Assembly (NCBI RefSeq): GCF_004305975.1
Contig: NZ_BHZI01000023.1
Coordinates: forward strand, 1 to 32,180
Direction: 5' to 3'
DNA from: Streptomyces otsuchiensis
GTDB lineage: Bacteria > Actinomycetota > Actinomycetes > Streptomycetales > Streptomycetaceae
DNA: 32,180 nucleotides
Below are positions 23,010 to 30,868 of this stretch, piece after piece. The notes below the pieces were generated by a model. It saw only the letters and a program-made list of their open reading frames with translations, ran no database searches and was not told where the DNA came from. Made by a program: the position numbers and the translations under genes. Position 1 is the first letter of the stretch. The number at the start of each line of letters is the position of its first letter.

Positions 23010-24710
23010 ATGAACACGCAGCCGACATCGCAGAACGCGCCCACGTCGCAGGACGACCAGTGGCAGAACCACTGGCAGGCACGGCGCGACCCCTTCTTCC
23101 AGGAGTGCCTCGCGGCCCGCCAGGACCTGCTCGCCGACCTCAAGGACCCGGCCGCCGCGCAGGCCCGGGTACTGGCCGACCTCATCGACATCGGGGCCGG
23201 CTCCCTGCACTGGAAGGAGCAGGGGTACGACGCGGTCGTCGCCGACCCGTCGACCTTCCGGTCCGTCCTGCCCGTGATGCGTTACGACGACTACGCCGAG
23301 CAGATCGACCGCGAGACCCGGACCAAGGGCGGCGTCCTCTCCTGCAGCCCGGTGCTGCGCTGGCTCAAGACCAGCGGGACGACCGGCACCCCCAAGCGCG
23401 TCCCGTACACCCTGCACTGGCTGCTGAAGTACCGGATACCGGCGATGAAGGCCATGTGGGGCACCTATCTGGAGCTCCACCCGGAGATCCTCGCGCACCC
23501 CTGGGCCACGCTGGACACCCAGACGGTCCGTGAGGACGTGTACGACTTCGTGCACGGGGTCGAGCACCAGGCGATCAGCAACCGGCACCCGCAGATCAAC
23601 AGCCGGGACTGGAACCCGCCCTGGTACACGTCGCCCTGGTTCGGCCCGGACACCCCCACCAGCCACTCGGGCCGGATGTACCACCGGGTGCGGCACCTGG
23701 TCGGGCGGCAGCTGCACTACATCTCGGCGATCAACCCCAGCACCCTGGTCTCGCTGCGTGACCTGATCGCGGAGTTCGGCGCCGACCTGGTCCGTGACCT
23801 GCGCGAGGGCACCCTGGAGGGCCGGCCGTACGCCGAGCCCGACGAGGTGGCGGCCCGGCACCTGGAAGGCGTCCTGGCCCAGGACGAGTTCAGCCTGGTC
23901 GACGTCTGGCCGTCGCTGACCCTGTACAGCTGCTGGCTGTCCGCCTCCGCGGAGCTGTACCGGCCGAGGCTGGAAGCCGTTCTGCCCGGTGTCGCCAAGC
24001 TGCCGTTCATGAGCTGCGGCACCGAGGGCGTCACCACCATCCCCGTGGACGACACGCTCGACAGCCAGCCGCTCGCGGTCAGCCAGGCGTACTTCGAGTT
24101 CGTCCCGGCCGAAGTGCCGCTGGGCGAACTGCTGGACGCGGGGGAGCGGATCGAGACGCTGCTGCATGACGAGGTGGAGGCGGGCCGCGACTACCACCTG
24201 ATCATGTCGCAGGGGAACGGGCACGCCCGGCTGTGGACCGGCGACATCTACCGCGTCGACCGGATCGTCGACGGCACGCCCTGGGTGCACTTCACCCACC
24301 GCGACGGCGTCTTCCACTCCTTCACCGGCGAGAAGATCACCGAGGGCCAGGTCACCCAGGCGATCCGGCAGGGTCTGGCGGCCGGCGGCCTGGACACCGG
24401 TCTCTACATGTGCGGCCCGCGCTGGGGAGGGCTGCCCTCCTACGCGGTCGTCGTCGAGGTGCCCAGCCCCGCCGAGGAACTGGACCGCGAGCTGTCCGCC
24501 GGCATCGACCGGGAACTGTCCACCATCAACATCGAGTACGCCTCCAAGCGGGACAGCAGCCGCCTCGCCGGTCTGCGGGTGCGCACGGTGCGGCAGGGCG
24601 CGATCGCCGCCTACGTCGAGTCCCGGCGGCAGCAGGGCAACTCCACCCAGTACAAGTACAAGCCCTTCCAGCGGGACAGCGACTTCGTCGAGGCGGTTCT
24701 CACCCACTGA
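23010..24710 (+). CDS. GH3-family acyl-adenylating amide synthetase
   Basis: A member of the GH3 auxin-responsive promoter family (PF03321), enzymes of the ANL superfamily that adenylate a carboxylic acid and join it to an amino acid or amine. ATP-site words are visible: LKTSGTTGTPKRVPYT (motif 1), PFMSCGTEGVTTIPV (in the place of the plant motif around Ser-Ser-Glu) and RLWTGDIYRVD (motif 3). C-terminal YASKRDSSRL and QYKYKPFQRD complete the fold. The protein is 566 residues, the normal length. The ATG has GAGGAGAG 5 nt upstream. It is the first gene of the biosynthetic run (23010-29231) and is the best candidate for an amide-forming step. Which acid and which amine cannot be told from sequence. 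Confidence 0.85.
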   Translation: MNTQPTSQNAPTSQDDQWQNHWQARRDPFFQECLAARQDLLADLKDPAAAQARVLADLIDIGAGSLHWKEQGYDAVVADPSTFRSVLPVMRYDDYAEQIDRETRTKGGVLSCSPVLRWLKTSGTTGTPKRVPYTLHWLLKYRIPAMKAMWGTYLELHPEILAHPWATLDTQTVREDVYDFVHGVEHQAISNRHPQINSRDWNPPWYTSPWFGPDTPTSHSGRMYHRVRHLVGRQLHYISAINPSTLVSLRDLIAEFGADLVRDLREGTLEGRPYAEPDEVAARHLEGVLAQDEFSLVDVWPSLTLYSCWLSASAELYRPRLEAVLPGVAKLPFMSCGTEGVTTIPVDDTLDSQPLAVSQAYFEFVPAEVPLGELLDAGERIETLLHDEVEAGRDYHLIMSQGNGHARLWTGDIYRVDRIVDGTPWVHFTHRDGVFHSFTGEKITEGQVTQAIRQGLAAGGLDTGLYMCGPRWGGLPSYAVVVEVPSPAEELDRELSAGIDRELSTINIEYASKRDSSRLAGLRVRTVRQGAIAAYVESRRQQGNSTQYKYKPFQRDSDFVEAVLTH

Positions 24711-24843
24711 CGCCCGCGAACGACCCGACCGCCCCGCACGCTCCGCAAGCTCCACCGCTTCACCCGCTCAATCCGATCCACCTGATCCACCCCCAATCCG
24801 CCGGCTGACCCGTCCGGGTCGCCCGGCGCGCGACCGAGGAGTG

Positions 24844-25731
24844 ATGAACGTGATCGAGACCATGAGGCCGCCGCAGAACATCCGCCGCGAGATCATCGAC
24901 GTGCCGTGCGACGACGCCCGGCTCGCCCTGCACGTGTGGCGTCCGCAGCACACCAAGGGCGCCGTCTTCTACTTCCACGGGCTCCAGAGCCACGCCGGAT
25001 GGCTGTGGGAGGTCGGGCCGCGGTTCGCCGACAACGACATCGCCTTCTTCGTGCTGGACCGGCGCGGCAGCGGCATCAGTCCCGGCCCGCGCCACGAACT
25101 GCCCGGCGCCGACACCCTGCTGGACGACTACGCCCGGGCCGTCGCCGCGGTGCGGCAGACCATCGGCGAGTCCACGCCCCTCACGCTGTTCGGCCACTGC
25201 CTCGGCGGCTCCTTCCTGGCCGCCCTGCTCTGCGACGACGGGTTCACCACCTCCTACGACAGCGCGGTGTTCTGCTCCTCCTGGCTGGGCCGGATGCACG
25301 CCACCCTGGGCGTGGAGGAGCGCGCGGCGCTGGCCACCGGACCCGGCACCGAACTCTGGGACGCGGGCCTGCGGTCCTCCGACTTCACCGACGAGGTCAA
25401 GTACCGGCACTTCATCGACAACGACGACCTGGCGGTACGGCAGGTGACCCGGCGCTCGCGTGCCGTGCTGCTGGACCTGGAACGCCGGTACCTGGACCCG
25501 GCCCGTCGGCCCCGGGCGGTCCCCTCGGCCACGTTCGTCTCCGGGATGACCGATCCGATCGTGGACCTCGACGCCGCGCACTCCGTCTTCCAGCAGCTGG
25601 TCTCGGGGCGTGGGGCGCAGATGAAGTTCCCCACCGACAAGCACTACCTCTTCTACACCGGCGTCAGTGACGACCTGGTCGACTGGACCTCCACGCACAC
25701 CCTGCTCCAGGGGGTGAACCGCGGTGCCTGA
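24844..25731 (+). CDS. alpha/beta hydrolase with a cysteine nucleophile
   Basis: An alpha/beta-hydrolase fold protein of 295 residues. The oxyanion strand is FYFHGLQSHAG, and the nucleophile elbow is GHCLGG, with Cys119 where most members have Ser. The acid is probably the Asp in SGMTDPIVD and the base the His in DKHYLF. A Cys triad is seen in dienelactone hydrolases and PHA synthases and favours acyl transfer or thioester chemistry over simple ester hydrolysis. The start is uncertain: a GAGGAG lies only 2 nt before ATG 24844 and 8 nt before GTG 24850. It follows the GH3 gene by 133 bp and overlaps the next gene by 8 nt. It might take up or release the GH3 acyl product (inference). Confidence 0.83.
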   Translation: MNVIETMRPPQNIRREIIDVPCDDARLALHVWRPQHTKGAVFYFHGLQSHAGWLWEVGPRFADNDIAFFVLDRRGSGISPGPRHELPGADTLLDDYARAVAAVRQTIGESTPLTLFGHCLGGSFLAALLCDDGFTTSYDSAVFCSSWLGRMHATLGVEERAALATGPGTELWDAGLRSSDFTDEVKYRHFIDNDDLAVRQVTRRSRAVLLDLERRYLDPARRPRAVPSATFVSGMTDPIVDLDAAHSVFQQLVSGRGAQMKFPTDKHYLFYTGVSDDLVDWTSTHTLLQGVNRGA

Positions 25732-26899
25732 GGCAGGACGGGCCCGGCTCTACCACGTAGAGCTGCCCATGCGGACCTCCTTCGACCACCCGGCGGCCCG
25801 GCGCCGCACCTCCGACAGCCTGCTGCTGAGCCTGTCGGTGGGCGGAGTGACCGGCCTGGGGGAGTGCGCTCCCCGGTCGTACGTCACCGGCGAGACCACG
25901 GCCAGCGTGCGCACCGCGCTGCAACGGGTCGACCTCCCGGCGCTGTTCGCCCGGCTGACCGGGCGGCCGCCGCAGGAGTGGCCCGGTCTTCTGCACCGGC
26001 TCGGCTTCGCCCGCTGCTTCGGCGTCGACGGCGGCAACAACCTGCTCTGCCTGCTGGAGACCGCCGTACTCGACTGGCTCGGCCGCCGCCTGGGAGTCCC
26101 TGCGGGACGGCTGCTGCCCGGCACGCCCGGCATGGTCGGCACGCCCGGCATGGCCGGCGCGCTCGGCGGCGAGCGGGAGACCGGAACCCTCCCGGTCTCC
26201 CAGGTGCTCGATCTCAGCCTGGAGACCGACGAGTTCCTGGCGACCCGTGGCCCCTTCCACTTCGTGAAGATCAAGGCGTCGGACGATCTGGAGCGCGACG
26301 CCCGCACCGTGCGCACCATCCGCGAGAAGCTCGGCGACGACCTGCCGATCATGGTCGACGCCAACATGAGCTGGACCGCCGCGGAGGCGATCGGCCACGC
26401 CCGCCGCCTGCGGACGGCCGGGGTCGACTACGTGGAGGAGCCGCTGCCCAAGGGCTCCTGGGAAGGGCTGCGCGCGCTGCGCCGGGACGGGGCGGTGCGC
26501 GTGATGCTGGACGAGTCGGTCTGCACGTCCCGGGACGCCCGGAACGCGATCGCCGCCGAGGCGTGCGACGCGTTCAACATCCGGGTGTCGAAGAACGGCG
26601 GGCCGCTCCCGGCGGCCCGGCTCGCCGCCCAGGCCCGGGAGCACGGGCTCCGGTTCCAGTTCGGGGTCCAGGTCGCCGAGGTGGGACCGCTGATCAACGC
26701 CGGCCGGGCGGTGGCCTTCGGCCACCCGGACGCCATCACCGTCGAGGCCGGCCAGTCCGACCGCTTCTTCCCGGAGATGGTCGTCGTGCCGCCACCGGCC
26801 GTCGACCGTCACTCCAACACCCTTGCTCCGGCGGCCGGTTCGGGCTGGGGCATGGAACTGGCCGACCACGCGGAGCGCTGGGCCGTCAGCGACCTCTGA
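25724..26899 (+). CDS. enolase-superfamily enzyme, muconate-lactonising/dipeptide-epimerase type
   Basis: A TIM-barrel enzyme that abstracts a proton next to a carboxylate. The MLE-subgroup residues are present: KIK (Lys182, Lys184), metal ligands Asp212 (VDAN), Glu238 (VEEPL) and Asp263 (LDES), and Lys290 in NIRVSKNGG as the second acid/base. With Lys on both faces it could be a racemase/epimerase, a lactonising enzyme or a dehydratase. The GTG at 25724 overlaps the upstream stop by 8 nt and has GGGGG just before it. The protein is 391 residues. An 18-bp tandem duplication (26120-26155) adds GTPGMVGTPGMAG to the loop before the barrel. It works between the Cys-hydrolase and the FAH-type enzyme. 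Confidence 0.87.
   Translation: MPEAGRARLYHVELPMRTSFDHPAARRRTSDSLLLSLSVGGVTGLGECAPRSYVTGETTASVRTALQRVDLPALFARLTGRPPQEWPGLLHRLGFARCFGVDGGNNLLCLLETAVLDWLGRRLGVPAGRLLPGTPGMVGTPGMAGALGGERETGTLPVSQVLDLSLETDEFLATRGPFHFVKIKASDDLERDARTVRTIREKLGDDLPIMVDANMSWTAAEAIGHARRLRTAGVDYVEEPLPKGSWEGLRALRRDGAVRVMLDESVCTSRDARNAIAAEACDAFNIRVSKNGGPLPAARLAAQAREHGLRFQFGVQVAEVGPLINAGRAVAFGHPDAITVEAGQSDRFFPEMVVVPPPAVDRHSNTLAPAAGSGWGMELADHAERWAVSDL
26120..26155 (+). repeat. 18-bp in-frame tandem duplication
   Basis: Two adjacent 18-bp copies differing at one base (26120-26137 and 26138-26155) within the enolase-superfamily gene, encoding GTPGMV and GTPGMA. Confidence 0.8.
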
Positions 26900-26961
26900 C
26901 CGGTGCCCGGCCGTACACCACCCCGTACCCGGAGTTCCCATCACGGAAAGGCACCAGAACC

Positions 26962-27849
26962 ATGACCGTACTCTTCGAATGCACCTACCGGGGGCGCCGC
27001 CACATCGGCCTCGGACTGCCGCGCGACGGTGAGCCGTTGACCCTCACCCCGCTGGGTGAACGCGACCTGCTGACGCCGCTGGCCGCCGGCGAGGACATCA
27101 CCGAACTGCTGGCCGACGCCGAGTGGTTGACCGTGGCCCCCGCCGAGCGCGACGCGGTCGGGTACCGCCCGCCGCTGCTGCCCGAGCGGCCCGGCGACGC
27201 GCTCGTCGGCGGGTTCATGCAGACCCACAACGTCAAGGTGGACGCGGAGACACCGGCCCAGCCCGCCTGGTTCCTCAAGGGGCTGGGTGACGTCCTGCGC
27301 ACCCCCGGGCAGGAGTTGCGCGCCCCGGCGTCCGCCGTCGCGCTGACCGAGGAGGCGGAGATCGTCCTGGTGTACATCGGCGACGCGGACGGTCTGCCCC
27401 GCTACGTCGGCTACACCTTCGGCAACGACCTCACCGACATCGGCCGCTTCCGTAACCACCGCGGCCACCTCTCCTACGCCAAACTCTGCGACGCGGGAGT
27501 GGCGCCCTGGCTGTTCCTCGGCGAGCCGCCGCACGAGGTCACCGGCCGCGTGACCGTGGAGCGTCATGAAGCCCTCTGTTGGCAGGGGGAGTTCACCACC
27601 GGCACCAAGGCGCTGCACTACGGCCTGGACGCCATCACCGACGAACTCTTCTCCCACCACACCCTGCTCGCCCCGGGCCGGGTGCACTACGTCTACATCG
27701 GCGCCGACCGCAGCAGCTTCCACGACGGCTTCCGGATCGCCGACGGCGACCGCGTCACGCTGGACTTCGAGAGCCACGGCGTCACCGTCTCCAACCCCGT
27801 TCGCCGCGCCTCCCCGGGACCGGCGCCCGCCGCGCGTGAGACGCCGTGA
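26962..27849 (+). CDS. fumarylacetoacetate hydrolase (FAH) family protein
   Basis: A 295-residue protein with a FAH-type C-terminal domain. WFLKGLGDVLRTPGQE and the acidic run LTEEAEIVLVYIG provide the metal-binding strand, and YTFGNDLTDIGRFRNH provides the next Asp. Members cleave C-C bonds of beta-diketones, decarboxylate, or hydrate and tautomerise keto acids. The N-terminal half resembles the small cap domain of the family. The ATG at 26962 has GGAAAGG 11 nt upstream. It is 62 bp after the enolase-superfamily gene and its stop overlaps the GTG of the next gene. The pairing with an enolase-superfamily enzyme suggests work on a keto acid or a lactone (inference). Confidence 0.83.
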   Translation: MTVLFECTYRGRRHIGLGLPRDGEPLTLTPLGERDLLTPLAAGEDITELLADAEWLTVAPAERDAVGYRPPLLPERPGDALVGGFMQTHNVKVDAETPAQPAWFLKGLGDVLRTPGQELRAPASAVALTEEAEIVLVYIGDADGLPRYVGYTFGNDLTDIGRFRNHRGHLSYAKLCDAGVAPWLFLGEPPHEVTGRVTVERHEALCWQGEFTTGTKALHYGLDAITDELFSHHTLLAPGRVHYVYIGADRSSFHDGFRIADGDRVTLDFESHGVTVSNPVRRASPGPAPAARETP

Positions 27850-29231
27850 CGGGCCCCGGTGACATCGTGCGCGGCCTGAGCGGTACCGAGGCCGCGGCCG
27901 CCTACGCCCATCTGCTGACGCGCGGCGGGGGCCGGCTCACCACCGGTTTCACCGTGGACCGCCCGTTCTCGCCCGCACGGGTGGAGCGGTCGGTGCGCAC
28001 CTGGCTGGAGCGGTCGCCGATGCTGTCGCTCCGGATCGAGGAGACCGCCGACGGGCTGCTGTTCCGGCGGCCCGGCCCGGCCGACCGGGACGCCACCGGC
28101 TGGGCGGGCGCGAGCCGGGCGTCGCCGGGCGGGCGGCTGTGGCGGCTGCGTGCCCGGCCCGACCCGGGCGGCGGGACGCGGTTCTCGCTCGGCCTGCACC
28201 CGGCGATCTGCGACGGCTACACCTCCAGCCGCCTGGTGCGCTCGCTGCTGGCCGCCCTGCTGGACGGCGATCCCCAGGTGGCTGCCGCGCCTCGGGAGTT
28301 GTCGCCGGAGGTGCTGCCGCCGGACACCGACGAGCTCACCTACGCGGGGTCGGACGCGTGCGGGTGCGGCGCGTGCGGCCGGCGCCGGCCGCCGCGCTAC
28401 GCGGGGAGTTCGGAGCGCATCTCCCCGCCGGAGTACGCCGCGCCGCCGGAGTACGCCGCGCCTTCCGAGTACACCGCGACTCCGGACCGCACCGTGCCGC
28501 CGGAGGGCACCGAACCCGTGCGACGCCGGGAGCTGTCGGGACGGGCGCGGCCGGCCGGTCTCGCCCCGCCGGGGCTGCCCCGGGTCGAACGTGACGACGG
28601 CCCGCTGGTGCTCTCCCTGCCCGCCCGGGAGAGCCGAAGGCTGCGCGAGTGGTGCCTGGCGCGGCGCCTGACGGTGAGCGGGTTCCTCACCAGCGTTCTG
28701 GCCGAGGCGCTGGCGCGGCGCACCGAGCACACCGAGGTCGCGGTGGCGACGGCCATGTCGCTGCGTCGGCGTTACGCGGAACGGACACTGATCGCCGAGC
28801 CCGGCTGTGTGCTGACGATGGTGGACGCCCGGCTGCGGGCCGTCCCCGGCGGCGAGCCGTCGGCGAGGGCGCGGTCGGACGCCGCCGCGCTCTGCGCGGC
28901 CGGACGGGAGTGGCGTCCCGACAGGCGTGGGCACGCCGCGATCCGCCGGTCCGCCGCGGAGCGCGCGGCGCACGTCAGGGTCCCGGAGCTGCGGGTCCTC
29001 GACGCCGGTGCGGTGGACGCCGCGCTCGGCCCGTACGCCGCTCGGGTGACCCGGCTGCGGACCGTCGCCGCACGGGGTGCCGGGCCGCCGGGTGTCTCGC
29101 TCCATCTGTCGTCGTTCCGGGGCGAGTTGACGGTCACACTCGCCTCGGGGGAGCTGGGGAGGGAGTGGGCTGCGGCGGCCGGGCACGAGCTGGCGGCGGC
29201 CGTCCTGCCGAGTGACGCGCACCACGCCTGA
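27846..29231 (+). CDS. condensation/acyltransferase-like protein with altered HHxxxDG
   Basis: A 461-residue protein related to the condensation/CAT-like acyltransferase superfamily. The opening (LSGTEAAAAYAHLLTRG and the TGFTVDRPFSPARVERSVRT strand) and the motif GLHPAICDGYTS (His118 to Asp123) fit this fold. In the usual HHxxxDG the second His is catalytic; here the motif reads HPxxxDG, so that His is replaced by Pro119. It may use another base, be inactive, or have a structural role. Residues about 175-240 are a low-complexity insert with a Cys cluster (ACGCGACG) and an 18-bp triple repeat. GTG 27846 overlaps the FAH stop (GTGA). It is the last gene before the 29.3-kb promoter. Confidence 0.65.
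   Translation: MTGPGDIVRGLSGTEAAAAYAHLLTRGGGRLTTGFTVDRPFSPARVERSVRTWLERSPMLSLRIEETADGLLFRRPGPADRDATGWAGASRASPGGRLWRLRARPDPGGGTRFSLGLHPAICDGYTSSRLVRSLLAALLDGDPQVAAAPRELSPEVLPPDTDELTYAGSDACGCGACGRRRPPRYAGSSERISPPEYAAPPEYAAPSEYTATPDRTVPPEGTEPVRRRELSGRARPAGLAPPGLPRVERDDGPLVLSLPARESRRLREWCLARRLTVSGFLTSVLAEALARRTEHTEVAVATAMSLRRRYAERTLIAEPGCVLTMVDARLRAVPGGEPSARARSDAAALCAAGREWRPDRRGHAAIRRSAAERAAHVRVPELRVLDAGAVDAALGPYAARVTRLRTVAARGAGPPGVSLHLSSFRGELTVTLASGELGREWAAAAGHELAAAVLPSDAHHA
28425..28478 (+). repeat. 18-bp tandem repeat, three copies, in frame
   Basis: Three 18-bp units (28425-28442, 28443-28460, 28461-28478) encode PPEYAA, PPEYAA and PSEYTA inside the condensation-like gene, in the insert between its two halves. 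Confidence 0.85.
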
Positions 29232-29303
29232 GACGACGCCGCAGGTCGCGGCGGTGCGCTCGGCCGGACTCCGCAAAGTCGTCAACGGAGGTGGGAGGCG
29301 CGA

Positions 29304-29334
29304 TTGAAAACAAAGAAATCACTCTCTATTGTTT
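29304..29334 (+). promoter_or_regulatory. strong promoter overlapped by an ARE-like dyad
   Basis: TTGAAA (29304-29309), 17 nt, TATTGT (29327-29332) is close to the bacterial consensus. The dyad AAACAA (29308-29313) / TTGTTT (29329-29334) covers the whole spacer and the -10, so a bound repressor would block the promoter. It shares ACAAAGAAA and CTCTAT with the afsA promoter at 17000-17029. This makes it a candidate operator for the GBL receptor, driving the two genes that follow. Confidence 0.6.
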
Positions 29335-29440
29335 CACGTGGATCGGGACGCAGGCCCTTCCGGGGGCACCCACCCGTCGTCGACGGGCGCCCCGATCCCG
29401 AAAGTTCGGCCCGCCCGTAGACGAGGAAGGGACACGAGCC

Positions 29441-30868
29441 ATGGCGAGGGTGTTATCCACGACCGGCGCACCGGCAGCGGCGCGGCCGTCGCGCGACCGT
29501 GCCACCACCGGTGCCGACCACCCCGCCTTCGGCGCGTTCGTGGCGGAGCTGTTCGCCGGGCTTCCTCGCGCCGACCAGCGCCGCTGGGCCCACGCCTACA
29601 CCCGCGGCCTGCTCGTCACCCCCGGCCGGAAGACGACGCGACGGATCGCGGCCCGGGTCTCCGACTCGGCCACCGCCGCGCAGGCGCTGCACCAGTTCGT
29701 CAACGCCAGCCCCTGGGAGTGGCAGCCGGTGCGCGCGCTGCTGGCCGACTGGGTGGTGCGCCGTGCCGCTCCGCGCGCCCTGGTCCTCGGCGCCACGGTG
29801 CTGCCCAAGCGTGGGGACCGCTCCTGCGGAGTGCACCGGCGTTTCGTCCCGGGCGACGGCCGCACGGTCAACTGCCAGCTGGGGTTGGGCGCGTTCCTCA
29901 CCGGACCCGCCGCGGCCGTCCCGGTCGACTGGCGGCTGCTGCTGCCCGGCCCGTGGTCCGACGACCCGCAGGCCCGGAGCCGGGCCCGTATCCCCGGCGA
30001 TGCTCCCGGGTCGGCACGGTCGGCCACCGCGCTGGCGCTGGATCTGGTCGACTCGGCCGGCTCACTGCTTCCCGCCGGAGACGTACGGGCGTTGCCGGTC
30101 CTCGCGGACCTCGACGGCTTCGCGGAGCCGTCGGCCCTGGTCGAAGGGCTCGCCGCGCGAGGCCGGTTCGTGGTGCGGGTGCGCGAAGACCTCGCGCTGC
30201 TGCCCGACCGCCCGGCCGCCGGCCGCTCCGGCGCCGGCCCTCTCCCCGCGCGTGATCTGCTCGGGGCGCACTCGTCCCGGCCCCACCAACTTCCCGCGCC
30301 GACCGGCATCGCGATGGCGCTGGTCCGGCTCCCCGGTACCCCGGCCACCGTCCGGCTGGTCGGCGAGCGACTGCCGGACGGCGCGCTGGGACGGCTCTGG
30401 CTCACCGACCTGACGGACCGCCCACCCCGCGAGCTGGCGGAGGCCGTCCGGCTGGGCACGGCCACCGCCGAGGCGGTGAAGCAGCTCGACGACGTGGGGC
30501 TGCGCGCCTTCGAAGGGCGCTCCTACCCGGGCTGGCACCACCACATGACGCTGGTGTCCGCCGCCCTGGCCTACCGCGCGCTCGGTCACCTCACCCCGCC
30601 GCGCGAGGCCGCACCGCCGCGCGAGGCCACCTCACTGCGCTGGGCCATGCCGCCCCGCGACAGCGCCCGGGGTGTCCGGCGCCCCGCCGCGGACCGGCCG
30701 CCGCGCGGCGGCCAGCTCAGACCGTCGCCCCCGCACACCCGTGCGGCGACGAATCCGGCCAGGCAGCCGGCGATGGCCATGGCCGGGCAGCCGGCGACGA
30801 CTCCGGCAGGGGCCCCGGCGGCCCCACGGCCGGCCCCCGCGACTCCGAGACGAACAGGATGCTCCTGA
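29441..30868 (+). CDS. IS701-transposase-like protein lacking the DDE triad (domesticated?)
   Basis: A 475-residue protein whose fold words match IS701-family transposases: LPKRGDRSCGVHRRFVPGDG followed by NCQLGLGAFL, and the C-terminal DVGLRAFEGRSYPGWHHHMT. The catalytic residues are gone. Where the family has an Asp-Asp-Thr, this has Gly117-Ala118-Thr119. The region that should hold the catalytic Glu reads GTATAEAVKQLD, without the expected W-x-I-E pattern. No terminal inverted repeats or target duplications flank the gene. Residues 381-475 are a Pro/Ala/Arg-rich tail. The ATG at 29441 has GAGGAAGGG 9 nt upstream. Codon 5 is TTA (29453-29455), implying bldA control. It is coupled to the MFS gene (TGATG). 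It is more likely a host-recruited DNA-binding protein of the cluster than a mobile element. Confidence 0.75.
   Translation: MARVLSTTGAPAAARPSRDRATTGADHPAFGAFVAELFAGLPRADQRRWAHAYTRGLLVTPGRKTTRRIAARVSDSATAAQALHQFVNASPWEWQPVRALLADWVVRRAAPRALVLGATVLPKRGDRSCGVHRRFVPGDGRTVNCQLGLGAFLTGPAAAVPVDWRLLLPGPWSDDPQARSRARIPGDAPGSARSATALALDLVDSAGSLLPAGDVRALPVLADLDGFAEPSALVEGLAARGRFVVRVREDLALLPDRPAAGRSGAGPLPARDLLGAHSSRPHQLPAPTGIAMALVRLPGTPATVRLVGERLPDGALGRLWLTDLTDRPPRELAEAVRLGTATAEAVKQLDDVGLRAFEGRSYPGWHHHMTLVSAALAYRALGHLTPPREAAPPREATSLRWAMPPRDSARGVRRPAADRPPRGGQLRPSPPHTRAATNPARQPAMAMAGQPATTPAGAPAAPRPAPATPRRTGCS

Noticed and set aside
29291-29440. Upstream start for the transposase-like protein
   Set aside because: It would run through the promoter and dyad at 29304-29334 and lacks family sequence; GAGGAAGGG supports ATG 29441.
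29232-30868. Active insertion sequence
   Set aside because: No terminal inverted repeats or target duplications are visible, catalytic residues are missing, and the gene is coupled to the MFS gene.
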